A stretch of 64,000 bases of DNA from Theristus sp. LFF4_11. Lineage: Eukaryota; Nematoda; Chromadorea; Monhysterida; Xyalidae. The stretch's first letter is position 1. Each line of letters begins with the position of its first letter. Of this stretch, positions 1 through 9,502 are shown one piece after another. Location: positions 53,974-117,973 of the forward strand of contig JASANC010002485.1 in the NCBI GenBank assembly GCA_030248135.1. Reading direction: 5' to 3'. The translations under genes were made by a program, and so were the position numbers. Under the pieces are notes generated by a model. It was not told the origin of the DNA, searched no databases, and saw only the letters and a list, made by a program, of their open reading frames with translations.

Positions 1-590
1 CAACGCTACATACTGCATCGTGACGATTTCGGGCGAATCGGCTGTGGAAATTGGCGAAATCGGTCCAAAAACAAAAAATGAGAAACTGGTGTAGTCCGGG
101 GTAATTCAATGCGCTGATTACGTATTTTGGATTAGTTTTTAATGTGAGCAACTCTAGATACTGAATCGTGACGATTTCGGGCGAATCGGCCGTGGAAATC
201 GGCGAAATCGGTTCAGAAATGAAAAACAAGAAAAGGGTGTTTTCCAGGATAATTCAATACGCTGATCACGGATTATGAATTAGTTTTTTATGTGAGCAAC
301 TCTAAATGCTGAATAGTGACGATTTCGGGCGAATCGGCCGTGGAAATTGGCGAAATCGGTCCAGAAACGAAAAACAAAAAAAACGGTGTTTTCCAGGGTA
401 ATTTAGTGCGCTGATCACGGATTTTGGATTACCTAGTTTTTTTATGTGAGCAATTCTAGATACCGAATCGTGACGATTTCGGGCGAATTGGCCGTAGAAA
501 TAGCATAGGCGAAATCGGCCCAAAAACGAAAAATGAAAAACCTGAGTTCTCCGGAGTTTAGAAGAATGTGTGACCAACGAATTGTGAATT
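1..590. repeat. Tandem repeat, about 150-bp unit, four copies
   Basis: Four head-to-tail copies of a unit of roughly 148-152 bp begin near 1, 148, 297 and 449. Each contains a shared core (GTGACGATTTCGGGCGAAT) followed by related blocks ending near ATGTGAGCAA. Copies differ by point changes and small indels. The array starts at the window edge, so its full length is unknown. It lies in the direction where the rest of BBS7 should continue, so it may be intronic. Open frames here are by-products of the repeat. Confidence 0.85.
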
Positions 591-626
591 TGGCCCGTCC
601 TTCGCGGCTTATGTAAAAGTCAGAAT

Positions 627-2017
627 ATTATCTAAAAATGCGGGAGACGCATATAAAAGGAGGAATATGGCTTTGTGTAAGCAGTGACAGATTTGGCTCG
701 ACAACACTTTTCAAGTCTCTCATGTGGTACACACGCATACAAGTACATAAGAGCCATATTTTTGCGCCGTTTATTCATTAAATTCGGTTGCACATGGCAA
801 CCCTCGTACTTTGTTTGTAGACAAATGAAACTTTCACATTTGCGGTATTTTGGGCATTTAGCGACCACTAAAAACACTAAAATAACGATCAATACATAAT
901 GTTCGCTGTTTGCGGTTTCGCCAGGTAGACGCATACCGCGGTGCCCCCTGGGCTCGTCAGTGCGACGGACACCAGGCAGAACTGCCGAAGGTGTTTTACC
1001 ACAGACAGATCTTATAGTCTGGGCAAAACATCAGATCAGACTTTGGATCGCTGACACTGCTTTGCCCAGGACAAAGTGTATCGCAGAGGTACCGTATTAC
1101 CCCCATTAAACCCCCCCCCCCCACCATTAATCCCCCCCCCACCAATAAACCCCCACCCCCCCCCCCGACCAGTTTCCAAATAATCCCCCCCCCCCACAAA
1201 TAATCCCCCATGGGGGTCAATTGGAAACCTGTTTGAAACACATACCCAGCGAATTCAGTGGCTGAATGCAGTGACATTGGTGAAATTGTGCTACCAAAGG
1301 CCCCAAATGGATGAGTTAATGGTAATTTCATTACAAAAGGCGGTTACAAAAGGAAATCTCTGTGAAAAGTAGAAGTTTCTGCAACTTTCTTGCCTGCCAT
1401 GCAAGGTATTTTTGCCATTTTTCAACAAAACCCCACCCCTAGAAATTTTTGTATAATAAACCCCCCCCACCAATAATCCCCCCCCCACCAATAAACCCCC
1501 ACCCCTAAAAGTCGCTGACGTATTAATCCCCCATGGGGGTTCATTGGGGGTAATACGGTATATCGGAACGCAAGGTTTCCTTCTGTGGCAAAGGCAATGA
1601 CTCACGGGACAGACGGTTTATCCTGCCGCAAGAGTTTGGTAAACAGGGTGAAAATCAACGGCAGACAACACCATTCTGTCACTGGTTCTGGTGTGTACAC
1701 AGCGGTGCGTACGTTAGCAACAACGATAAAGCTACATGCAGCAATGTTTTGCAATCTCTGATTTTTCTGTTTTTGCACAGAATTTACAGAATTTCGCACA
1801 TGGTGTGATTTTAGACTAAACTGAAGAGGACAATTAAAAAATTAAAGTTTTTACGCTTTTCAGGAAAACAAACGCGGGGCAAAAATATAGCTCTTATGTA
1901 CTTGTATCCGTGTGTACCACCTCAGAGACTTGAAAAGTGTTGTCGAGCCAAATCTGTCACTGCTTACACAAAGCCATATTCCTCCTTTTATATGCGTCTC
2001 CCGCATTTTTAGATAAT
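627..2017. mobile_element. Foldback-type element with ~146-bp inverted arms
   Basis: The stretch 627-772 is repeated in inverted orientation at about 1873-2017. The outer ends read ATTATCTAAAAATGCGGG on one side and its reverse complement on the other. The arms are near-identical apart from a few substitutions and small indels. The interior (773-1872) has no transposase-like frame and carries a separate C-run element at 1090-1560. This is the structure of a foldback or long-TIR non-autonomous DNA transposon. The superfamily is not determined because a clear target-site duplication was not found. Confidence 0.75.
1090..1560 (+). mobile_element. C-run MITE, copy 1 (nested in the foldback element)
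   Basis: A 471-bp element has inverted ends TACCGTATTACCCCC / GGGGGTAATACGGTA. TA at both ends is compatible with a TA target duplication, as in Tc1/mariner-type MITEs. Inside each end are repeated blocks of the form AATAAACCCCCC with long C runs, and two palindromic CCCCCATGGGGG motifs. The middle is ordinary sequence shared with copies at 12611-13079 and 19750-20195. No coding capacity is seen; the frames across the C runs are low-complexity artefacts. Confidence 0.8.
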
Positions 2018-2036
2018 TTGATTGATTGATTGATTA

Positions 2037-2087
<51 letters not shown>

Positions 2088-2095
2088 AATTGATT

Positions 2096-2193
<98 letters not shown>
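2018..2193. repeat. TGAT/GATA tetranucleotide satellite
   Basis: A run of TTGA repeats, then about nine TAGA units, then TTGA repeats again, fills this stretch. On the minus strand it begins about 8 bases past the donor of BBS7 exon 10, so it should be intronic. Translated on the minus strand it gives an endless Ser-Ile-Asn-Gln ladder in frame with BBS7, which would be a false C-terminus if the donor were missed. Confidence 0.95.
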
Positions 2194-2194
<1 letters not shown>

Positions 2195-2202
2195 CGACTT
2201 AC

Positions 2203-5200
2203 TAACTTCAAAGCAAGCACTTCTGCTTCTGTATCTGGGTTGATGGTCATTGGTTGCTGTGTTTGCGTTACGATTTTGTGCTGTGGTTCGGTGCTCAATG
2301 CGTACACCCAGCCTGGAAAAAAACAATTCTTCTGCAGTTCACCATTATTATACAAACTGATTGGTTTCTTTTTTAATAAAAACTATTTTGCACAACGGAT
2401 TCGGATTGTTTTCGGATATTGCAAAAAAAGATCAATGAACTCCGTAACTGCGTCTCCACACCCGCTCCAATATCGATAGCTTGAATTTTAAAATAAATTG
2501 GTGTACCAGTGTAAGTGGCAACAACGATTTCATCATACTGAACGGAGGACACCTTGCCAGCCTCGATGTTTGTGATGCTGTCCGCGCAGTGCTGTAAAAA
2601 ACGACAAAAAACATACATGTGAGATGTTGACGGAGTTTTGAGCGTACAAAACACCAATTTCTCTCGGCAAATAAACAAAGCTTTCATCACATCTTTTCAG
2701 GCAAAGAAATGACGTTTCAGTGGACGCCGGGGTCTTTTCATTGTGACAATGAAAAATTTACAAAAAACACACATGAGTTTGAAACAGATCAATGCGGTCG
2801 TGTTCGTCGATGGTGTAGATTTCGATGTAGCCATCGTCCTTGGCGACTATCAAGTCCATGACGCCCGTTTTCGAGAGGTTGTAGCAGCACAAGCTTGTCA
2901 CGGCTGCATCAAGATGGAAACGCAGAAGTTTCTTTTGTTGCAGTGAAATTTTGTATTCTCTGTGTCAGAAATGTTTCATTCCAACCTCGCAGTCGAAAAT
3001 ATGGCGAAATTGGTTGCGCGATAACGAATAATTTCCGGTAATCAATCTACAGGCGATATCTCATGGGAGAGGGATAAACTCCACAATTAACTCAACCCGC
3101 GATAACCTCACCTGCACCGCTGGTCGTTGAAGCCATTTCCCATTTCACTGTGCCCGTTTTGCCGTGCCTGCGAAATTGACATTTGTAGTCTGCAAACTAT
3201 GGGAACTCAAAATATAAAAAAATCATCGTCAAAAAAAAACGAAACGTACGTTGCCAGCTCAACCAAACCGATGCGTCCATCCTTGCAGCCGTAAACCACC
3301 TGTGTGCCTTCACGACCTAAAATCACCAAAAACCTGAACAACGGAACTGAAATAATCCTCAAACCGACCTGAACCAGAATCATCGCAATCCTCTCTCTCC
3401 AGAATCGAGAAACACGTTTATCTCAAGAAACGTCTCTTAAACTGATCGCTACATGCTCTTGAGTGCCTAACAAGGATTTCTATTATTTTCAGAGAGCTTT
3501 CAAAAATCGAAAGAGCTGCGTATCATTTGACCTCCAGTATTCTTCCAGAGTTTGATGACGGTCGGTACACCGCCGAGCGGTATCGAACAGGCCAACTGCG
3601 AGCCCGAGATCACCTTCAACGTGCGGTCTTCGACCGCGATTACCGGCATCAGACCGCGACCCACCCAGCTGCCCTCCGTCGGAAGGCACAGCACGTCGCT
3701 GATTCGATCCGTGCACAGATAATACTGCAATGATACGGTCGGAAGCTATAAATTACAGGCAATCAATCAGCTGATTGGTTAGTATGATCACGTGATGCTT
3801 TCGGTGTAGGACAGACTCCGCCTCCAACAGCAACGACTCTGCACAGAAAGCATCTATTACGTGCGCGTGCACCAACCAACTGACCAATCCAGTTGATTGC
3901 CTGTAATTTTAGAGGTCGACTTTTGTTTATTTGTTTTCACATATTAGAATAAGACCATCGGGTCAGTGTTACTGTGTGCGGTTAAACTTTTGCGCGACAG
4001 CATGTCGGTCTAGTCTGGTGTCAGAAAAAAAACCAAAAAAGTTGTTCTAATTGAGAAGTACTGTAAAGATGTTGTGAAACAAGACCGCACATTTACGGCG
4101 TCGCGGTCACGAATGTGATTGAGCGAGCAAGATCCGCACAAGAACAGGTCGACGCCGGAAACGCAGCTGCAAAGCTAAGCAATAACAGGCGAAACAAAGC
4201 ACAAAAAAACGCTTCTGAATCGACGCGCACACCCGGTAGTTGAAATGGTTTTTTTTCTCCAAGACCAAGAAAAATACGTTCTTGCTGTGTTTTTCACATG
4301 TCTGTGTTCTCCGTTTTTATTGTGCCGTTTTTCAACAAACGGTGTAACCGTAAAATAGAAGAATACACACAAATTTTTTTTGGATCTCTGCTCGTGCCGG
4401 ACATGAATTCTAGCCTCTTTTCGGACGTTATCTTGCGCTTTGTGCCCTTTCTTAATTGCACACCAATCAAGTTTATGCTTTTCGGGATGTTCTGCTTGTT
4501 TTGTCTGTTTTTCTTTGTTTTTTTTTACTCTGCTGGCTATGTGCCCAGCATTGCACGCTTGGTCTCTTAAATCTGTAAGTTTTTTTTCAAACGACAACAA
4601 CACAACTCACATGGCACTGATTGGCTCGGTCGTGGGCGCTTCGGCGCTGTAGAATTCTCTGCCCTTCTTCTTGATGCCTTTCACGGTGTTGCCGACAGCG
4701 AAGAAAATCCTGTCCTTCGCCGAGCCGAGAGTGTCCCCGAGGCAGAGACACTCGATTTTCGGGCCGGGCAGAGTGTTGAACAGCAGCTGGACGAAAACAC
4801 GGAATTATTTTTTCATTTTACTTGACTGAAGACATTGTGGCACGGCACGCACACACGCACAGAGCGAATTTTCCTCCATGGGACTCTCCGATCTGTATAC
4901 TCAGTCATAGTCAGTCAGTCAGTTTTATTCTGCAGTGCACGGCATAATACCAGAGAGAAGTGTAAGACACCATGAGTAGGCAAGGCAGGTATATGCTGAA
5001 AAATGTGAAAACTCCAACCAAAAAACAACAAACAACTGAACTTGCCTGAGTGGTGTTCTTCTTTCTGGAGAAGCACATCACTTCGCCCGTCTGACTGCCG
5101 ATGACGACTCGCTGCAGTGGTGGGTTGCCTGCTGCAGGCAACAGACGGAGACACCGCTTGCCGGTGGTGCCGACCTATGTAGTCACCAAATACTGCTTCA

Positions 5201-5988
5201 TGAATGCTCCTTAAAACGGCATCCATGAAACAGTATTTAGTGACGCACAGCTGTGTTAAAACATAGCTACGCGCTCGCTAAATACTGGCTTCATGAATGC
5301 TCCTTAAGGCAGCATTCATAAAACAGTATTTAGTGACGCATACAATAGCTGTGTTAAAACATAGCTACGCGCTCGCTAAATACTGGCTTCATGAATGCTC
5401 CTTAAGGCAGCATTCATAAAACAGTATTTAGTGACGCATACAATAGCTGTGTTAAAACATAGCTACGCGCTCGCTAAATACTGGCTTCATGAATGCTCCT
5501 TAAGGCAGCATTCATAAAACAGTATTTAGTGACGCATAGCTGTGTTAAAACATAGCTACGCGCTCGCTAAATACTGGCTTCATGAATGCTCCTTAAGGCA
5601 GCATTCATAAAACAGTATTTAGTGACGCATACAATAGCTGTGTTAAAACATAGCTACGCGCTCGCTAAATACTGGCTTCATGAATGCTCGTTAAGGCGCA
5701 TTTAGCAACTCAGTTTTTAGTTCGTACGCATGAGGACACAAGAATATTAAAAAATGACTACGCACGATTATTTCAGAAATCGTTAAACAAAATGCTACAC
5801 ACGGACACACGATTCGTTTGCGCACAGAATTTCAAGCGAGGTCTGGGCGCATCGACAAAAAATACTATTAAATGGTATTTTCGCTTCCTAAACTGTTTAT
5901 GGTAGTAAAAAAGAATATGCTGAAATGTTTCTTTCACACTTTTTACCTGCACATAATCGATTCGATTAAATTTCAGCTGCTGTTGCAT
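2203..5988 (-). CDS. BBS7: BBS7, Bardet-Biedl syndrome 7 / OSM-12 (N-terminal half, 10 exons)
   Basis: BBS7 is a subunit of the BBSome, the coat-like complex that moves membrane cargo in and out of cilia. Ten minus-strand exons join with matching phases into 353 codons: 5947-5988, 5046-5174, 4611-4786, 4097-4166, 3532-3724, 3250-3316, 3112-3167, 2773-2903, 2507-2591 and 2203-2312. Recognisable BBS7 blocks, in order, are NRIDYVQ, VVIGSQTGEVMCF, NTLPGPKIE, SGVDLFL, YYLCTDRISDVLCLP, GCKDGRIGL, MDLIVAKDDGYIEIYT and SVQYDEIVVATYTGW. These cover the N-terminal seven-bladed beta-propeller. The start is the ATG at 5988; it gives the short first exon typical of the family. Human BBS7 is about 715 residues, so the coiled coil, GAE-like and platform regions are missing here and should lie left of the window. 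Intron 2 uses a GC donor (5045-5044). Intron 1 holds a 98-bp satellite, intron 2 a retroposon tail and intron 4 a MITE. Orthology is very likely; whether the gene is intact cannot be judged. Confidence 0.93.
3751..3908. mobile_element. CCAAT-type MITE, copy 1 (BBS7 intron 4)
   Basis: A 158-bp element has inverted ends AATTACAGGCAATCAA / TTGATTGCCTGTAATT. Inside them are an AGCTGATTGGTT block on the left and GACCAATCCAGTTGATT on the right. Related copies lie at about 13978-14118 and 36750-36922. No coding capacity. It sits inside the BBS7 intron between the exons at 4097-4166 and 3532-3724. Confidence 0.75.
4911..5005 (-). repeat. Retroposon 3' end with CTGA-type tail (BBS7 intron 2)
   Basis: Read on the minus strand, a block of about 80 bases ends in TGCACTGCAGAATAAAACTG followed by short CTGA repeats. 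The same block and tail occur on the plus strand at about 39268-39352, and a diverged tail at about 11448-11500 (minus). A shared 3' block ending in AATAAA and a simple repeat is typical of LINE or SINE 3' ends. The 5' part is truncated or unrecognised. Confidence 0.6.
5181..5700. repeat. 98-bp hairpin satellite (BBS7 intron 1)
   Basis: Five or so tandem units recur at 98-bp spacing (GCTCGCTAAATACTGG at 5273, 5371, 5469, 5562 and 5660); one unit lacks five bases. Every unit holds two nested inverted repeats: CTAAATACTG...CAGTATTTAG and TAGCTGTG...CATAGCTA, so each can fold into two hairpins. The array lies between BBS7 exons 1 and 2. A single diverged unit occurs near 39655-39690 in an RNF10 intron. 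Confidence 0.9.
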
Positions 5989-6662
5989 GATTCACAACAA
6001 AAATTCAGAATGAACTGTCAAGCGAACAGTGTAGAAGCGCAACGTTCACCAAGTTGCCATGGCAACTGATCGCAATGCTAAACTGCAAATACGCTGAATA
6101 AACGGTACAGTAAACTCGCACATACTTTCCGTTGATTTGTGATGCAGTTCTGTCGTTTTCATTCTCAGTTCCGAAAATGATGAACGGGGGTGATTGAATT
6201 GGACAGAATTCTTTGAACAAAAAATTTAACTTCTATTCAGGCGTTTTGCGGCCGTTTTACAACATCGTTGTTGTTCTTGTTGCTGTTTTGCAGCTGTCGA
6301 GTATTGTTTTACAAGATCGTCGTTAGCTCTGCCGGGCTGTTGAAATCTTGGTTTTGGGAACTGAACACTGAACAAATGAACTGAAATGAACTTATCTATT
6401 GATCAAGGAAGATGAAACGACGGTCAAAAAGACGACAACATTCCAGATCCAAGTCCACAACAAAACAAACGAGGAATTTTGAATGATTAAGAAATTGGAA
6501 CCACCCGTCGGGTTATTTAACCTATAGATAGTTTTAAAAAACCGATTCACTTCAAACTTATTGTACACTGCCCTTGTTGAACTGACTACATCTACATATA
6601 TATGTACATACGTGTACCACCTCAAATTGATTAAAATTTAAAAAATTAAAATTGATTAGATA
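5989..6662. other. Intergenic, nothing recognised
   Basis: This stretch lies upstream of the BBS7 start and left of the LTR element. No exon-like frame, RNA gene or inverted repeat was recognised. BBS7 promoter elements probably lie here but no specific site can be named. Confidence 0.5.
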
Positions 6663-7066
6663 TGTAATGTCCTACTTTAGCCTTCGTGTCTGCACTCTCA
6701 CACAAAGCAGGGTTTACGGTGAGCTGTTTCTGACAGAGCGCTTGACTTCCAATGCTCATCTACTTTTTTCCTAGATGCTCAACGATTTTCTTATATCTTT
6801 GTTCAACTATTTTTCCTTGATTTGTTCTTGTACATCATAAAAGTGCTGTGTTTTATGAGTTCAGCATGTGCCGTTCGTGCCATTTTGTTCCTTTTTATTT
6901 CTATCGTCTTTCGTCGTCGTTTTAATAAAAGTGAAGTCGTTTTAATTGAGTAAAAGTAAAGTAAAAAGTAAAAAACCCAACGTCGTCCACCGGTCGTCAC
7001 ACACAGCAGCTCGGATCGGTTGGCAGTCCAGTGAGCCATTCACACACACCTAAGCAGAACATCTCA
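6663..7066 (+). repeat. 5' LTR
   Basis: The left long terminal repeat starts TGTAATGTCC and ends AACATCTCA. It contains ATCATAAAAG (TATA-like; the right copy reads TATAAAAG) and, about 85 bases on, AATAAA inside TTTTAATAAAAG. This is the order expected of U3 promoter then polyadenylation signal. Confidence 0.88.
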
Positions 7067-7067
7067 G

Positions 7068-7084
7068 TGGAGGTCCCGCCGAGA
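7068..7084 (+). other. Primer-binding site, complementary to a tRNA-Gln 3' end
   Basis: TGGAGGTCCCGCCGAGA begins one base after the 5' LTR. Its reverse complement, TCTCGGCGGGACCTCCA, matches the T-arm/acceptor end plus CCA of animal tRNA-Gln as I recall it (TCTCGGTGGGACCT-CCA), with one C/T difference. Position and the leading TGG are as expected for a retroelement primer site. Confidence 0.75.
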
Positions 7085-8108
7085 CAATGCTGGGTGGCGA
7101 CGTCGCGTGCACCGAGACCATGGAGGGTCAGTGCAGAAAGGCCATGGAGGGTCAGCGTCGACGAGAGGCGGTGGCGTGCTGCGCGTCTTCGCGTGTCGTC
7201 GAGTGTCGCCGAGGCAGATCAGCGGAGTGGCGGGCGCACCAGTGGCTGGCAAAACGTCGCATGGAACGGAGACGCGGTGGCTGGAGTTGTGGCTGCATGC
7301 GGGCTGAGACGGCGTCGATCTATGGCACGGCCGGGTTTCGCCGAGGGCAGCTTTCGAGAAAGCCAGAACGCCGCAGCGGAGATTGGTTGGTCGGAGTTTT
7401 TTTTCGGTCTCCGTGACTCAAACCGATTCGGAGTTATTTCGGTCTCCGAGACTCAAACCGAACGGAGGACGGCCTCCGTGATCAAAAACGGGATTGGCTG
7501 TGGTGGTGTTGCTGAAGAAGGCTGCGAGGAGAAATTTGGTTGTGGCGCAGTGAAGCGCAGTGGAAGTTTTTATTGTTAGCCACGGTTCTTTGATTTGAAG
7601 GTCTCAGTTACTGCGACGTAAAAGTGCAGTTGCGCCACAGTCTTCTGCTGATTTGTAATAGATTTGTTTGATTTTTTTGTTTTGTTTTACCCCCGTTTTC
7701 AGTGTGGGGAGAGGGTGAACTGTTTTAATGCTTTTTCTTCTATTTTAGTTTGCCGGTTTTTCTTTGGGGTTTTTCGACGCAATTCGACTGCCGTGCGTGA
7801 TCACAATTTCCAATCATCGTGACAGTTTAGTTTTGGTTTTGTTTTCGTTTGTCAGGATAGCTTTTAGGTTTTTCAGTTTTGGCAGTTCAGGTTTTCGTAT
7901 TTGGCAGTTGTTGATCTTTGCTTTCTTTTTTTGCTTGTAGCTTTTAAAGTTTTTAGAATTTTCTCGGAGTCCAAGTGATTCAATTTCAGTTTATTCGTTT
8001 GAGTTGGAGCAATTAGGAGTTTTGAAATGAGTGGAAGCAGGTGCCCAGGTCAGGCAGTGCACCAGACACTCGGCTGCGTAGGGAGAGTGACGTCGCGAGG
8101 GCGCTCCG

Positions 8109-8125
8109 TATGGGGGAGTAGGGTA
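8109..8125 (+). other. Candidate polypurine tract
   Basis: The stretch ATGGGGGAGTAGGGTAC immediately precedes the 3' LTR. It is purine-rich but interrupted by T and C, so it is a plausible rather than textbook plus-strand primer. Confidence 0.45.
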
Positions 8126-8126
8126 C

Positions 8127-8529
8127 TGTAATGTCCTACTTTAGCCTTCGTGTCTGCACTCTCACACAAAGCCGGGTTTACGGTGAGCTGTTTCTGACAG
8201 AGCGCTTGACTTCCAATGCTCATCTACTTTTTTCCTAGATGCTCAACGATTTTCTTATATCTTTGTCAACTATTTTTCCTTGATTTGTTCTTGTACATTA
8301 TAAAAGTGCTGTGTTTTATGAGTTCAGCATGTGCCGTTCGTGCCATTTTGTTCCTTTTTATTTCTATCGTCTTTCGTCGTCGTTTTAATAAAAGTGAAGT
8401 CGTTTTAATTGAGTAAAAGTAAAGTAAAAAGTAAAAAACCCAACGTCGTCCACCGGTCGTCACACACAGCAGCTCGGATCGGTTGGCAGTCCAGTGAGCC
8501 ATTCACACACACCAAAGCAGAACACTTCA
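8127..8529 (+). repeat. 3' LTR
   Basis: The right long terminal repeat starts TGTAATGTCC and ends AACACTTCA. It carries an intact TATAAAAG and AATAAA. Relative to the left copy there are about six differences, including one single-base indel, so insertion was recent in evolutionary terms. Confidence 0.88.
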
Positions 8530-8533
8530 GATA

Positions 8534-9502
8534 GTTGTTTTCCATGTTTCTTTCTGTTCAACTGTCATGTTTTCTTCCAACCGAATCATTTATGGCGCAT
8601 TTGAAGGTACAAAGGTACTGTCCCATAGAAATGAATGTTTTATGATATAGCCAAGGGAAACAAAAAATTAAAACAAACGTAATTGTCTTTCACAAAATCT
8701 TTCTTTCTTTGATCGCAGAATGAACTGGAAAAACCAACTCAAGTGATTCAAATCACGCAACAAACACAGCATTTCAAAATCACTGCAATGGTGTTAGATT
8801 TTTTGAATGAGCTAACTGAAAAATAAAACAAAATGTGCCTTTCAAATTGATAGAAATAAAAAAGCAATATAGATCTCTGAGGAACATTCAATCGAGGGGT
8901 TCGAGTAAACAATGTGAAAAAAAACGAGGACACAACAATTGTGTTTTGGCGTATACCAGAATGGACGAGACTCATTGTGGAAATCCATCCGCACATTCAA
9001 CGGAGAAAAATTTTAGTTTTTAAAAAAAGTAGCTTTTTGAATGTATGATAGTTAAAGAACAGGCTGTGGACAGGCTGACTAAAAAAATTGTCCGTTTCCG
9101 TTTGAAAGTCTAAATGAGTCTAAAAAATAAAAAACTGACCATCTCTGAGCAGTAGATTTACCGCAGAATTTGTCAGAGAGACTTTCGAAAACGGAAACGT
9201 AAATGTAAACGAAAACGGAAACGGAAACAGAAATTTCTTAGCGCGTACAAATGTATGTTGCCAATCAGCATCAGCACAACCGGTTCTGTGACGAAAATCA
9301 GCCATCAAAAAGCTAAGACCGGGCACACTTGACTTGCGCTGCATTGAGCTGGCCGTATCCCCAATCAACAACAAATTAGTCCGAAGGCAACGAGAACCAG
9401 CGAGCATGCACACACCAGTCACCAATCATTCAATCAACTGTGTGCTCACCAAAATCTTTCCACCGTAAAACAACAACAAACAAACAAACAAACAACGATC
9501 AT
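8534..9502. other. Intergenic, nothing recognised
   Basis: This stretch lies between the LTR element and the 3' end of the receptor gene. It holds a short degenerate AACGGA/AACGTA array at about 9185-9232 and no exon-like frame. It should include the receptor's 3' untranslated region, but no AATAAA on the minus strand was identified. Confidence 0.5.

Larger units (their letters stand above)
6663..8529 (+). mobile_element. Small LTR retrotransposon-like element (TRIM/LARD type)
   Basis: Two direct repeats of about 404 bp (6663-7066 and 8127-8529) flank a 1,060-bp interior. Both begin TG and end CA, and they differ by about six changes. The 4-bp GATA lies directly outside both ends (6659-6662 and 8530-8533), a target-site duplication. 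A primer-binding site starts one base after the left repeat and a G/A-rich tract precedes the right one. The interior has no protease, reverse transcriptase, integrase or gag motif; its 182-codon frame (7031-7579) overlaps the left repeat and primer site and resembles no family. The strand follows from the primer site. A full-length reverse-transcribing relative elsewhere in the genome must supply the enzymes. Confidence 0.88.

Noticed and set aside
996..1605. Gly-rich frames on the minus strand (also at 12490-13156 and 19968-20225)
   Set aside because: They are translations of C or G runs in the C-run MITEs, with no splice or start context.
1602..1799. Minus-strand frame as a further BBS7 exon
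   Set aside because: It has a GTGAGT donor but lies inside the foldback element and shows no convincing match to the C-terminal half of BBS7.
2009..2355. Long minus-strand frames reading SINQSINQ repeats
   Set aside because: They are the translated TGAT satellite. A perfect GTAAGT donor ends the BBS7 exon just before it.
4175..4603. 142-residue minus-strand frame
   Set aside because: It spans a BBS7 intron in a different frame from the exons on both sides and is Lys/Phe-rich from A/T runs.
6803..7039. Two near-identical 78-residue minus-strand frames (also 8266-8502)
   Set aside because: They are the antisense of the two LTR copies and their similarity only reflects the LTR duplication.
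7031..7579. 182-codon plus-strand frame as a gene
   Set aside because: It starts inside the 5' LTR, crosses the primer site, has competing open frames in the same GC-rich stretch and matches no family.
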